Origin: Mycolicibacterium poriferae | GTDB taxonomy: Bacteria > Actinomycetota > Actinomycetes > Mycobacteriales > Mycobacteriaceae | Length of the DNA stretch: 64,000 nt | Assembly: GCF_010728325.1 (NCBI RefSeq) | Contig: NZ_AP022570.1 | Span: 2,728,001-2,792,000, forward strand | Direction: 5' to 3' | Shown here: positions 25,094 through 37,319 of the stretch, one piece after another | Layout of the letters: the number at the start of each line of letters is the position of its first letter | Position numbering within the stretch: position 1 is the first letter of the stretch | The notes under the pieces: generated by a model | The model's input: the letters and a program-made list of their open reading frames with translations, nothing else | Told to the model about the DNA's origin: nothing | The model's database searches: none | Translations under genes and position numbers: made by a program

Positions 25094-27858
25094 GTGGCAG
25101 GTAAGGCCCGTGTGCACGAGTTGGCCAAGGAACTCGGTGTCACCAGTAAGCAAGTGCTCGCCCGTCTGAGCGAACAGGGCGAATTCGTCAAATCCGCGTC
25201 CTCCACCGTGGAGGCCCCGGTAGCGCGCCGGCTGCGCGAGTCGTTCGGCGGCAACAAGCCCGCCGGCGACAAGGGCCGCAGCGGCGGCGCCGCTGCCGCG
25301 AACGGTGCACCGGCCCAGGCGGCTGCGCCTGCGGCGCCCGAGCGGCCCGCCGCGCCCAAACCCGGCCCGCCGCAGGTGACCAAACCCGGTCCCACCCCGG
25401 CCCAGCCCCCGGCCGCCGCGCAGCCTCCGGCCGCCGCCCCGCCGCCGCGGCACCGCCCGCCGCACCACAGCCGCCCGCCGCTGCCGCTCCCGGCGCGCCC
25501 CCGCGGCCCGGGCCCGCGCCGGGTCCCCGGCCCACTCCCGGACCGAAGCCCGGACCCCGGCCCGCCGCGCGCACCCCGCGCGTCGGCAACAACCCCTTCT
25601 CCTCGCAGCAGCCTGTCGAGCGTCCGGCGCCTCGCCCCCAGGGCCCGCGACCGGGTCCCGGCGCAGGCGGACCCCGCCCCGGCGGCGGCCCGCGCCCGGG
25701 CGCGACGCCCGGCAACATGCCCCCGCGGCCCGGCGGTGGCCCTCGTCCCGGTGGCGGTCCCCGTCCCGGTAGCGGTCCGCGTCCGGCCCCCGGTGGCCGG
25801 CCGCAGCCCGGCGGCGGCGGTCGTCCCGGCGGCGGTGGAGGCAACTACCGCGGCGGCGGACCCGGTGGAGGTCCCGGCGGCGGTGGCGGTGGTTTCCGTG
25901 GTCGCCCCGGCGGCGGCGGTCGTCCCGGCCAGCGCGGCGGCGCCGCGGGTGCGTTCGGACGCCCCGGTGGCGCACCCAAGCGGGGTCGCAAGTCGAAGCG
26001 GGCCAAACGCGCCGAATACGAGAACATGCAGGCTCCGGTCGTCGGTGGCGTCCGGCTGCCCAAGGGCAATGGCGAGACCATTCGCCTGGCTCGCGGTGCG
26101 TCGCTGAGCGACTTCGCCGAGAAGATCGACGCCAACCCGGCCTCGCTGGTGCAGGCGCTGTTCAACCTCGGCGAGATGGTCACCGCCACGCAGTCTGTCG
26201 GCGACGACATCCTGGAACTGCTGGGCGGCGAGATGAACTACAAGGTTCAGGTCGTCTCCCCGGAGGACGAGGACCGCGAGCTGCTGGAGTCCTTCGACCT
26301 CACCTACGGCGAGGACGAGGGCGGCGAGGAGGACCTCGAGTTCCGCCCGCCGGTGGTCACCGTGATGGGTCACGTCGACCACGGCAAGACCCGGTTGCTG
26401 GACACCATCCGCAACGCCACCGTCCGCGAGGGCGAGGCCGGCGGCATCACCCAGCACATCGGCGCCTACCAGGTGTCGGTCGAGCACGACGGTGCCGAGC
26501 GGCCCATCACCTTCATCGACACCCCGGGTCACGAGGCGTTCACCGCCATGCGTGCGCGCGGCGCCAAGGCCACCGACATCGCGATCCTGGTGGTCGCCGC
26601 CGATGACGGCGTGATGCCGCAGACGATCGAGGCGGTCAACCACGCTCAGGCGGCAGAGGTGCCGATCGTGGTCGCGGTCAACAAGATCGACAAAGAAGGT
26701 GCCGACCCGTCGAAGATCCGCGGGCAGCTCACCGAGTACGGGTTGATTCCCGAGGAGTACGGCGGCGACACGATGTTCGTCGACATCTCGGCGAAGAACA
26801 ACGTCAACATCGAGCAGTTGCTCGAGTCGGTGCTGCTGACGGCCGATGCCTCCCTGGACCTGCGGGCCAACCCGGACATGGAGGCTCAGGGCGTGGCGAT
26901 CGAGGCGCACCTGGACCGCGGTCGCGGCCCGGTGGCCACCGTGTTGGTGCAGCGCGGCACGTTGCGCGTCGGCGATTCCATCGTCGCGGGCGACGCTTAC
27001 GGCCGCGTGCGGCGCATGGTCGACGAGCACGGCGAGGACGTCGAGGAAGCGCTGCCGTCGCGGCCGGTGCAGGTCATCGGTTTCACGTCGGTACCGGGCG
27101 CAGGCGACAACCTCCTGGTCGTCGACGAGGACCGGATCGCCCGACAGATCGCCGACCGGCGCAACGCGCGTAAGCGCAACGCGCTGGCGGCCCGTGCGCG
27201 CAAGCGGATCAGCCTGGAGGACCTGGATTCGGCGCTGAAGGAAACCAGCCAGCTCAACCTCATCCTCAAGGGCGACAACTCCGGTACGGTCGAGGCCCTC
27301 GAGGAAGCCCTGCTGGGTATCCAGGTCGACGACGAGGTCGAACTGCGTGTCATCGACCGCGGCGTCGGTGGCGTCACCGAGACCAACGTCAACCTGGCCT
27401 CGGCCTCGGATGCGATCATCATCGGCTTCAACGTCCGCGCCGAGGGCAAGGCGACCGAGCTGGCCAACCGCGAGGGCGTGGAGATCCGGTACTACTCGGT
27501 GATCTACCAGGCCATCGACGAGATCGAGAGCGCGCTCAAGGGCATGCTCAAGCCGATCTACGAGGAGCGCGAACTCGGCCGTGCCGAGATCCGGGCGATT
27601 TTCCGGTCGTCCAAGGTCGGCAACATCGCCGGCTGCCTGGTGCAGTCGGGCATCATGCGGCGCAACGCCAAGGCTCGGCTGTTGCGGGACAACGTGGTGG
27701 TCGCGGAGAACCTCACGGTGTCGTCGTTGAAGCGCGAGAAGGACGATGCCACCGAGGTGCGCGAGGGTTACGAATGCGGTCTGACGTTGACGTACTCCGA
27801 CATCAAGGAGGGCGACGTCATCGAGACCTACGAGCTGGTCGAAAAAGAGCGGGTCTGA
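25094..27858 (+). CDS. infB: Translation initiation factor IF-2, with an apparent frameshift in the Pro/Gly-rich linker
   Basis: The GTG start opens the IF2-N domain ([20 protein letters not shown]). The reading frame is correct to about 25430 and then becomes nonsense. From about 25441 the sensible Pro/Gly/Arg-rich linker and all the rest are in the -1 frame, to the stop at 27858. The G domain is intact: [16 protein letters not shown] and NKID. The beta-barrel and C-terminal fMet-tRNA-binding domains follow. A single missing base in the GC run near 25430-25450 explains everything. The gene is essential, so either the base call is wrong or the product is made from an internal start such as ATG 25717. 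Annotated here as one gene. Confidence 0.9.
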
Positions 27859-27891
27859 GTGGGATCCGGGACCGAAAGGTGAGCACGCGCC

Positions 27892-30713
<2,822 letters not shown>

Positions 30714-30745
30714 GCCGCGGTTTAGCCGAGCTCCATTCGGCCGAG

Positions 30746-30772
30746 CTCGCGCGTCTGCACGGCGACACACCG
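30746..30772. repeat. Dispersed intergenic motif, copy 1 (convergent dinF/methyltransferase gap)
   Basis: CGCGCGTCTGCACGGCGACA followed by CACC recurs with small changes at 31899-31922 and, on the other strand, at 39406-39427. All three lie in gaps between convergent genes, which suggests a terminator or boundary role. Confidence 0.5.
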
Positions 30773-30800
30773 ATATTGCCGTACCGCGGCGCGCGCTCGA

Positions 30801-31415
30801 TCATGGCCGGCGCGCGCTCACTGCCCACACGGCCCGCTTACCGGCCTGTCTGGTCGTCGCGTCGACGTCGACCAAGCCGGCCGATGAGCACAGCGCCGCA
30901 AAAGACTCGGCCTGCTGCGCGGTCCAGCCGTGGCTGGCATAACCCGTCGCCCCGGGTTCGGTCCGGCGCTCGATGGCCAGCAACCGGCCACCGGGGGCGA
31001 GCACGCGGCGGATCTCGGTGAGTGCGGTGGGGACGTCACGCCAGTGGTGCACCGTCGACAACGCCCAGACGTGGGTGGCGCAGGTGTCGGCGACCGGCAG
31101 CGCTTCGGCGCTGCCCTGGGCCCAGGTGGCGGCTGCGTCCCGGGTGACGGTGCGTGCGACCCGCAACATTGCGGCAGACGGGTCGACACCGGTGGCCTGT
31201 GCGCCCCGCCGGACAGCCGCGCGTACGGCGTTGCCCGGGCCGCAGCCGATGTCGACGACGTGGTCGCCGGCCGCCGGGTTGGTCAGCTCGGCGGCCAGAG
31301 CGGCTCCGGCGCGGCCGGCAAGCAGGAACACCGCCGCGAACAGTGTGCCGGTGATTCCGGCGAAGCCAGGATGATCGCCGTGATGGTTGACCGGCATCGG
31401 TGTGGTGTCGTCCAT
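30801..31415 (-). CDS. Class I SAM-dependent methyltransferase
   Basis: 204 residues with the SAM-binding motif VVDIGCGPGNAVRAA, acidic loop TGVDPSAAMLRVA, and motif VLAPGGRLLAIER, so a UbiE/Methyltransf_11-type fold. The acceptor is unknown. The first ATG chosen (MDDTTPMPVN) leaves a 45-nt divergent gap to the MerR gene; a start 7 codons earlier is possible. The pairing suggests the MerR protein may control it. Confidence 0.8.
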   Translation of the reverse strand: MDDTTPMPVNHHGDHPGFAGITGTLFAAVFLLAGRAGAALAAELTNPAAGDHVVDIGCGPGNAVRAAVRRGAQATGVDPSAAMLRVARTVTRDAAATWAQGSAEALPVADTCATHVWALSTVHHWRDVPTALTEIRRVLAPGGRLLAIERRTEPGATGYASHGWTAQQAESFAALCSSAGLVDVDATTRQAGKRAVWAVSARRP

Positions 31416-31420
31416 ACGAC

Positions 31421-31440
31421 GACCTTGCCGGTTCAAGTCG
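31421..31440. promoter_or_regulatory. Candidate MerR operator in the methyltransferase/MerR divergent gap
   Basis: CTTG and CAAG half-sites lie 6 nt apart (CTTGCCGGTTCAAG), centred in the 45-nt gap. MerR proteins bind short dyads inside promoters like this. The site is weak by itself. Confidence 0.35.
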
Positions 31441-31460
31441 GGGTGAAGTCAAATGTCGGA

Positions 31461-31883
31461 ATGGACATGATCACGATCGGCGAGGCCGCGACACGCTTGC
31501 AGATGGCGCCGTCGGCGTTGCGGTACTACGACGAGCGTGGCCTGGTGCGGCCCACGGCCCGGCGAGCCGGGACCCGGATGTACGGTACCGAGGAGCTACG
31601 GCGACTGGCCTTCCTGAAGATCGTTCACCGCCTGGGCGTTCCGCTCGACATCGCCGCAGCGGTGCTGGATGCACCCAGCGAGCAGTGGCGCGACTCCGTC
31701 CGCGATCAACTGGCCGATCTCGACCGCGTCATCGCCCAGGCGCGCGCCGCGCAACACTTCCTCACCCACGCCCTGAACTGTCCGACCGATCACCCCGCAC
31801 AGGAGTGCGCGACGATGACCGGTGCGCTCGACCGGCTGGTCGACGGCATGAGCGTGGAACAGTTGGCGGCCGAACAGATGTGA
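31461..31883 (+). CDS. MerR-family transcriptional regulator
   Basis: 140 residues. The N-terminal MerR HTH is complete: TIGEAATRLQMAPSALRYYDERGLV, then the wing R-x-Y pattern RMYGTEELRRLAFLK. A dimerisation helix follows. Near the C-terminus two cysteines occur in NCPTDHPAQEC, the position where metal- or thiol-sensing MerR proteins carry ligands; whether they sense anything is inference. The gene is divergent from the methyltransferase and followed by a strong bidirectional hairpin. Confidence 0.85.
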   Translation: MDMITIGEAATRLQMAPSALRYYDERGLVRPTARRAGTRMYGTEELRRLAFLKIVHRLGVPLDIAAAVLDAPSEQWRDSVRDQLADLDRVIAQARAAQHFLTHALNCPTDHPAQECATMTGALDRLVDGMSVEQLAAEQM

Positions 31884-31890
31884 TGACGCG

Positions 31891-31951
31891 GCGAGGGCGC
31901 GCATCTGCACGCGACACACCGGTGTCGGAGTGTGCAGACATGCGCCCTCGC
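31891..31951. terminator. Large bidirectional hairpin between convergent merR and ABC genes
   Basis: A 20-nt arm (GCGAGGGCGCGCATCTGCAC) has a nearly complementary partner at 31932-31951 with about three mismatches. Between them CGACAC-ACCG-GTGTCG forms a second perfect stem. It also contains copy 2 of the dispersed motif seen at 30746 and 39406. Confidence 0.6.
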
Positions 31952-31969
31952 GACGCGGCCGGAGGTGGG

Positions 31970-32800
31970 TCAGTCGGCGGCCGAGGAGCTGCCGAGCAGT
32001 TCACGCACCCGGTTGGCCACCCGGATGAACTCGGGGCGTTCCATCGTCTCGCCGTAGTCCCGTTCAGCGGGTAGGTCGACGTCGAGGGTCTCGATGATGC
32101 GCCCCGGTCGCGGGCTCATCACGACGACCCTGTTGGCGAGATACACCGCCTCGGCGACCGAGTGGGTCACCAACACGACGGTGGTGCCGGTCTCGCGCCA
32201 GATGCGATGCAACTCGACGTTCATCTTCTCCCGGGTCAACGCGTCGAGCGCCCCGAACGGTTCGTCCATCAGCAGCACCCGAGGCTGGTGCAGCAGCGCG
32301 CGGCACAGCGAGACACGTTGCTGCATACCGCCGGAGAGCTCATGGGGGAGGGCCTGCTCGAATCCGGTCAGACCGGTCATCTCGATGAGCTGGTCGCAGC
32401 GCTGCTGGGCGACCTGACGGGGCATGCCGCGCATCTCGGCCTGCAGCAGGATGTTCTTGCGTACCGACCGCCACTCCAGCAGCGCGGCCCGCTGGAACAC
32501 GTAGCCGATCTCGCGCTGCGGCCCCTGCACCCGGGTCCCGCGCAGGCGCACGTCACCGGAGGACGCGTCGGTCACCCCGGCGACCACCTTCAGCAGTGTG
32601 GACTTGCCACATCCCGAAGGTCCTGCGATGGCGACGAACTCGCCGTCGGCGACCCGCAGATCGATGTCCTCCAGTGCGGTCACCGTGGCCCGCTTCGAGG
32701 AGAACGTCACGGTCAGACCGTCGATCGCGATCACGTCGGAGGACTCGGTGGTCTCACTTCTCACTGGGTTACCCGCCGGGGTGATGGTTGCGGTGGTCAT
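31970..32800 (-). CDS. ABC transporter ATPase, nitrate/sulfonate/taurine (SsuB/TauB) type
   Basis: 276 residues. Walker A is GPSGCGKS, signature LSGGMQQR, Walker B VLLMDEPFGALD and H-loop VLVTHSVAEA. The long N-terminal extension is low complexity. It is last in the permease, binding protein, ATPase order, 12 nt after the binding-protein gene. The family serves NMT1/THI5-like binding proteins. Substrate is not determined. Confidence 0.9.
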   Translation of the reverse strand: MTTATITPAGNPVRSETTESSDVIAIDGLTVTFSSKRATVTALEDIDLRVADGEFVAIAGPSGCGKSTLLKVVAGVTDASSGDVRLRGTRVQGPQREIGYVFQRAALLEWRSVRKNILLQAEMRGMPRQVAQQRCDQLIEMTGLTGFEQALPHELSGGMQQRVSLCRALLHQPRVLLMDEPFGALDALTREKMNVELHRIWRETGTTVVLVTHSVAEAVYLANRVVVMSPRPGRIIETLDVDLPAERDYGETMERPEFIRVANRVRELLGSSSAAD

Positions 32801-32812
32801 GGCGAGGATCTC

Positions 32813-33850
32813 CTACTGCTGTCCGTCGGGGGCGAAGGACGAATCCCAGTACTCGGCAGGGTCTTTGGCGCTCTCCAGCAGCCCGGCCTCGTTGAGGGTG
32901 GCGATGGTGGTCTCCCAGTCCTCCTTGGCGTTGTTGCCCGGTGCCTGATCGGCGGTGGCCGGTGTGGACAGCAACGGGATGGTCTGCTGCCACTGCTGCA
33001 GCAGCACCTCGCGCGGCGGCATCTGAGGGTCTTTGCCGGCCATGGCGTCGACGGCGGCCTCCGGGTTCTCGGTGGCCGCCGCGAATGCCTCGCTGGTGGC
33101 ATCGACCATCGCCTGCACCAGTTCTGGATTGTCGGCGATCATGGCGTTGTTGACGATCAGACCGTTGCTGTAGAAGTTCAGGCCGGCATCGGAATAGCGT
33201 AGGTAGCGCACGTCGCGGTTACTCTTGTCGGCGATCGTCGGACCCTGGTCGTGGGCGAAGCCGATCAACCCGTCGACGCGGCCCGACAGCATCGCCGCCA
33301 TCTTGCCGGCGGCGTCGAGGCTCTGCTGGGTCACCTGGTTCTCGGGCACCCCGACCTTGTCCAGATAGATGGGGAAGGTCGTAGTGGGTGCATCACCGGC
33401 GGACACCGCGATGGTGCGGCCCGCGAGGTCCTGGGGGTCGTCGATGCCGGAGTCGGCGAACACCTGCACCGCTGAGGGCGTGGTCTGCAGGAAGACTCCC
33501 GCGCTCTTCACGTCGACGCCCTTGTCGATGTTGCTCAGTACGGCAGGGGTGTCGGCCCACCCGAAGTCCGCCTGGCCGGTGCCGATCGCCTGCACGGTCT
33601 TGGTGGATCCCTGTCCGGCGTCGATGGTCAGGTCGATGCCGTGGTCGGCGAAGATGCCTTCCTGCACGCCGTAGTAGAAGGGGGCGTGCTCGCCGTAGGG
33701 GTACCAGTTGAGCATCAGCGTCGCCGGGGTGGCAGAACCGTCGGCGGCGGGTGCGTTGTCGGGGCTGCTGCCGCCGCAGGCCGACAGGGTGAACAGGGCC
33801 GTGGTGGCGGCGATGGCGGCCGTGGTGCGGCGTCGGGAGAAGGACATCAT
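32813..33850 (-). CDS. NMT1/THI5-like ABC substrate-binding lipoprotein
   Basis: 345 residues with a signal peptide SRRRTTAAIAATTALFTLSAC whose key features are the Arg-rich start and lipobox LSAC. The mature part has LNWYPYGEHAPFYYGVQEGIF and GQADFGWADTPAV, resembling the ThiY/SsuA class (PF09084) that binds pyrimidine precursors, sulfonates or similar small molecules. An AGGAG ribosome site precedes the double ATG. Because a LacI-type operator controls the cluster, a sugar-derived or organic-acid ligand is possible. The ligand cannot be read from sequence. Confidence 0.88.
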   Translation of the reverse strand: MMSFSRRRTTAAIAATTALFTLSACGGSSPDNAPAADGSATPATLMLNWYPYGEHAPFYYGVQEGIFADHGIDLTIDAGQGSTKTVQAIGTGQADFGWADTPAVLSNIDKGVDVKSAGVFLQTTPSAVQVFADSGIDDPQDLAGRTIAVSAGDAPTTTFPIYLDKVGVPENQVTQQSLDAAGKMAAMLSGRVDGLIGFAHDQGPTIADKSNRDVRYLRYSDAGLNFYSNGLIVNNAMIADNPELVQAMVDATSEAFAAATENPEAAVDAMAGKDPQMPPREVLLQQWQQTIPLLSTPATADQAPGNNAKEDWETTIATLNEAGLLESAKDPAEYWDSSFAPDGQQ

Positions 33851-33894
33851 GAACTCCTGGAGAGGTCGTGGATGGGTCGGGTTTCGGTTACCGG

Positions 33895-34776
33895 TCAGGC
33901 GCCGGTGGTTGCGGAACCGGCGGTGCGGCGCGAGGAATGCCACGGGATGAGCAGTTTCTCGGCGATCTCGATGATCGCGAACAGGACGATGCCGAGAACC
34001 GACATGATGATCAGGGCGGCGAACAGCATTGCGGTGTCGACGTTTCCGTTGGCTTGCAGGATGACGTAGCCCAGACCTTCGTTGGCGCCGACGAATTCGC
34101 CGACGACTGCGCCGGTGACCGCGAGGGTGGCAGCCACCTTCAGTCCCGACATCAGCTGCGGCAACGAGGCCGGGAACCGGATCTTCATGAATGTCTTGAG
34201 TCGGCTGGCGCCCATGGTCGAGCTCAGTTCGAGGATCTCGGGGTCGACCGAACGGAGGCCGGCCAGGCCGGAGATGACGATCGGGAAGAAGGCCATCAGC
34301 ACCGCGACGAGGATCTTGGGCGACGGGCCGAAACCCAGCCACACGACGAACAGCGGTGCGATCGCGATCTTGGGGATCACCTGGGCGAACAGGATCAGCG
34401 GGTAGACGGTCTTCTCCAGGCTCGCCGAATACACCATGATCACCGCGACCAGTTCGCCTACGACCGCCGCGATGACGAACCCGACGACGGTCTCCCACGT
34501 GGTGACCCAGGTGTTCTGGGCGAGGTAGGCCGCGTTCTGTTGCGCGGTGTGCCAGGTGTCGATCGGGGAGGGGAGGATGTAGGGGGCGACGAGCTCGGCC
34601 GCGGTGACGGCCCACCAGCCCGCGAGCAGGGCGATCACCAGCGCGGCGGGCCGCCAAATGCTCGCTGCTACGCGTCGGGCGGAGAACGACGGCCGCCAGG
34701 AGCGTGTCGGGCGGGAGGGGGCCGGAGGGGGCCCCGACGAAGAGGGGCGCACGCCGGCTGATGCGGTTACCGCCAT
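33895..34776 (-). CDS. ABC transporter permease, SsuC/TauC type
   Basis: 293 residues with about six membrane helices and the cytoplasmic EAA-like loop ELSSTMGASRLKTFMKIRFP, which contacts the ATPase. The ATG used (MAVTASAGVRP) has an AGGA 6 nt upstream; a longer reading would run into the operator at 34822. It is the first gene of the importer operon, so the operator probably controls all three genes. Confidence 0.88.
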   Translation of the reverse strand: MAVTASAGVRPSSSGPPPAPSRPTRSWRPSFSARRVAASIWRPAALVIALLAGWWAVTAAELVAPYILPSPIDTWHTAQQNAAYLAQNTWVTTWETVVGFVIAAVVGELVAVIMVYSASLEKTVYPLILFAQVIPKIAIAPLFVVWLGFGPSPKILVAVLMAFFPIVISGLAGLRSVDPEILELSSTMGASRLKTFMKIRFPASLPQLMSGLKVAATLAVTGAVVGEFVGANEGLGYVILQANGNVDTAMLFAALIIMSVLGIVLFAIIEIAEKLLIPWHSSRRTAGSATTGA

Positions 34777-34821
34777 GGAATGTCCTAAGTTCGCTGGAGC
34801 TCGAGTCGAGAGACTCGACTG

Positions 34822-34835
34822 GGAATGCGCTTTCC
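34822..34835. promoter_or_regulatory. LacI-type operator upstream of the ABC importer operon
   Basis: GGAATGCGCTTTCC is the exact reverse complement of the site at 36025-36038. It has the central CG dyad expected for LacI-family operators. It lies 45 nt before the permease start. Confidence 0.7.
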
Positions 34836-34911
34836 GAAGCAATTCCGACCCTAACGTGACTCAGCGCACACTGTCAACGTCGGTAGTGCCGCCGTTCCAT
34901 CGGGAGTCGCG

Positions 34912-35937
34912 TCACGGTAGGCGGGTGCTGTCCCGCAAGACCACGTGGCCGGGGACGCGTTCGCGCAGGTCATCACTGCCCGAGCGCAGGGCGAGCTGCA
35001 CGGCTTGGGCGCCGATGTCTTCCAGCGGCAGCACCACCGTGGTCAGGCTGGGAGTGTGGTCGCGCAGCGTCGGGATGTCGTCGAACCCGGCGACGCAGAC
35101 GTCTCTCGGCACGACCAGGCCCATCTCCCGCCACGCCGCGATGGCGCCGATCGCCATCACGTCGGTGACCGCGAAGACGCAGACCGGCGTGGCGCCACTG
35201 TCGGGCTGCAGCTGCAGCGCCGCAGCCAGGCGTCGTGCTGCGGCGTAGCCACCGTCGCGGGTGAACGGCCCGGACACCTCGACCAGTGTCGTCAAGCCTC
35301 GCCGGCTCAGTGCCTCGACGAAGCCGTTGCGTCGGTCGACCGCGGTACGGATGTTGCCCGGGCCGCCGATCACGGCGAACTGTGTGTGCCCGGCGTCGAC
35401 CAGCGCGTCGGCCAACTGGCCGGAGGCGCAGTGGTTTTCGGGCTCGACCGCCGATCCGAAGGCCAGCGGTTGGCCGATCACCACCACCCGTCCACCGTTG
35501 GCCCGGTAGTAGTCGAACTCAGCCTCCAGGGCGCGGTCGAGGTGCCCGCTCTGGCGGGAGCCGGCCAGCACGATCGCATCCGCCCGATGGGAGATGAACG
35601 TGCTCACCGATTCGCGTTCGATGTCGAAGTCGCGGTCGGTGCTGGCCAGCAGCACCTGTTTGCGGGCGGTCCGGGCCGCGGTCTGCACGCCGCGCACGAT
35701 GGAGGAGAAGTACGGGTCGGCGATGTCGTGCACGACCAGACCCAAAAGGCCGGTGGAGGCTCGCGCCAGGGCTTGGGCCTGCGCATTCGGCTTGTAGCCC
35801 AGTTCTCGCGCGGCGGCGCGGACGCGGTCGGCCACTCCCTCACCGGGGATTCTCGTGGACCCGTTGAGCACCCGCGATGCGGTGGCCTGGGACACGCCGG
35901 CGCGCGCTGCTACGTCCTGAAGTCTGACCGCCGCCAT
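34912..35937 (-). CDS. LacI-family transcriptional repressor
   Basis: 341 residues. The N-terminal LacI HTH is VRLQDVAARAGVSQATASRVLNGSTRI, with key AGVSQATASRVLN, followed by the hinge helix ALARASTGLLGLVVHD. A periplasmic-binding-protein-like effector domain follows, with GFDDIPTLRDHTPSLTTV at the end. ATG with AGGAG upstream. It lies between the importer operon and the catabolic operon, and both carry the same palindrome, so it is the likely regulator of both. The inducer is presumably a pathway sugar or derivative. Confidence 0.9.
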   Translation of the reverse strand: MAAVRLQDVAARAGVSQATASRVLNGSTRIPGEGVADRVRAAARELGYKPNAQAQALARASTGLLGLVVHDIADPYFSSIVRGVQTAARTARKQVLLASTDRDFDIERESVSTFISHRADAIVLAGSRQSGHLDRALEAEFDYYRANGGRVVVIGQPLAFGSAVEPENHCASGQLADALVDAGHTQFAVIGGPGNIRTAVDRRNGFVEALSRRGLTTLVEVSGPFTRDGGYAAARRLAAALQLQPDSGATPVCVFAVTDVMAIGAIAAWREMGLVVPRDVCVAGFDDIPTLRDHTPSLTTVVLPLEDIGAQAVQLALRSGSDDLRERVPGHVVLRDSTRLP

Positions 35938-36024
35938 CGCTGCCGCTCCTGAACTCGCCGAATGCTCGTCGTTTGTTGTCGGGCCGCGTTGTGGGTTGAC
36001 CGCGACGTGCGCACAGCTTACCGT

Positions 36025-36038
36025 GGAAAGCGCATTCC
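36025..36038. promoter_or_regulatory. LacI-type operator between lacI-family gene and catabolic operon
   Basis: GGAAAGCGCATTCC matches the reverse complement of the importer site exactly over 14 nt. It sits in the 218-nt divergent region, 118 nt before the oxidoreductase gene and 88 nt before the regulator gene, so it could give both repression and autoregulation. Confidence 0.7.
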
Positions 36039-36155
36039 GAAGTGCTGACACCACGCAACCTCGTCGCCGGGGCGCGCGCCGGTGCAGGTCACCCGACAGC
36101 ACATGCCGTGACGGCGTCGTCCGTCGCCGCTCTTTCCAGACAAGGAATCTCCCAG

Positions 36156-37319
36156 ATGACCTCAGCGACTTCGCCGCGCAGAACTCTGCGCATCGCGATG
36201 AACGGCGTGACCGGACGGATGGGCTACCGCCAGCACCTGCTGCGTTCCATCCTGCCGCTCCGCGATGCCGGCCTGGTCCTCGAGGACGGCACGCGGGTGG
36301 CTGTCGAGCCCATCTTGGTCGGCCGCAATGCCGACAAGATCGCCGACCTGGCCGCCGAGCACGGGGTGCAGGAATGGACCACCGACGTGGCCGCGGTGAT
36401 CGCCGACCCCACGGTCGACGTCTACTTCGACGCCCAGGTGACGTCCCGGCGCGTGGAGGCGCTGGCGGCGGCCATCAAGGCCGGCAAGCACGTCTACACC
36501 GAGAAGCCGACCGCCGAAACGCTGACCGAGGCCATCGAACTGGCCCGGATGGCGCACAATGCCGGCGTCGTCGCAGGCGTCGTGCACGACAAGCTCTACC
36601 TTCCCGGGTTGGTCAAGCTGCGTCGCCTGGTCGACGAGGGATTCTTCGGACGAATCCTGTCGATGCGCGGGGAGTTCGGTTACTGGGTGTTCGAGGGCGA
36701 CGGGCAGCCCGCTCAGCGGCCGAGTTGGAATTACCGCGCCGAGGACGGCGGCGGGATCACCGTCGACATGTTCTGCCATTGGAACTATGTGATGGAGGGA
36801 CTGCTGGGCGCGGTGCGGGCCGTCACCGCCCGCGCGGTCACCCACATCCCCACGCGGTGGGACGAGGCGGGGCAGGCGTATTCGGCTACCGCCGACGACG
36901 CGGCGTACGGCATCTTCGAAATCGACGGCGGCATCGTCGCGCAGATCAACTCGTCCTGGGCGGTGCGGGTGTACCGCGACGAACTCGTCGAGTTCCAGAT
37001 CGATGGAACCCACGGTTCGGCCGTGGCCGGGCTGCGGCGCTGTGTGGCCCAGCAGCGTGCACACACCCCGAAACCCGTGTGGAATCCGGATCTCCCGGTC
37101 ACCGAGCGATTTCGTGACCAGTGGCTCGAGGTACCCGCGAACGCCGATCTGGACAACGGTTTCAAACTGCAGTGGGAGGAGTTCCTGCGCGACGTGCTCG
37201 CCGAGCGGCCACACCGCTTCGGATTGCTCTCCGCAGCCCGCGGTGTGCAGTTGGCCGAGCTCGGACTGAAGAGCTCGGCCGAGGGCTGCCGGCTCGACGT
37301 TCCGGAGATCGTGCTGTGA
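36156..37319 (+). CDS. Gfo/Idh/MocA-family oxidoreductase
   Basis: 387 residues. The N-terminal Rossmann fold has NGVTGRMGYRQ (GxxGxxG) and the conserved EKPT in HVYTEKPTAE, which carries the catalytic Lys of the family. The C-terminal alpha/beta domain includes GGGITVDMFCHW. Such enzymes oxidise or reduce sugars, inositols or their phosphates with NAD(P). First gene of a three-gene operon with 4-nt and 1-nt overlaps. Substrate is unknown. Confidence 0.88.
   Translation: MTSATSPRRTLRIAMNGVTGRMGYRQHLLRSILPLRDAGLVLEDGTRVAVEPILVGRNADKIADLAAEHGVQEWTTDVAAVIADPTVDVYFDAQVTSRRVEALAAAIKAGKHVYTEKPTAETLTEAIELARMAHNAGVVAGVVHDKLYLPGLVKLRRLVDEGFFGRILSMRGEFGYWVFEGDGQPAQRPSWNYRAEDGGGITVDMFCHWNYVMEGLLGAVRAVTARAVTHIPTRWDEAGQAYSATADDAAYGIFEIDGGIVAQINSSWAVRVYRDELVEFQIDGTHGSAVAGLRRCVAQQRAHTPKPVWNPDLPVTERFRDQWLEVPANADLDNGFKLQWEEFLRDVLAERPHRFGLLSAARGVQLAELGLKSSAEGCRLDVPEIVL

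Noticed and set aside
25717..27858. Separate gene starting at the internal ATG for the IF-2 G domain
   Set aside because: The sensible linker sequence extends upstream of this ATG in the same frame, so it is the rest of a frameshifted infB rather than an independent gene.
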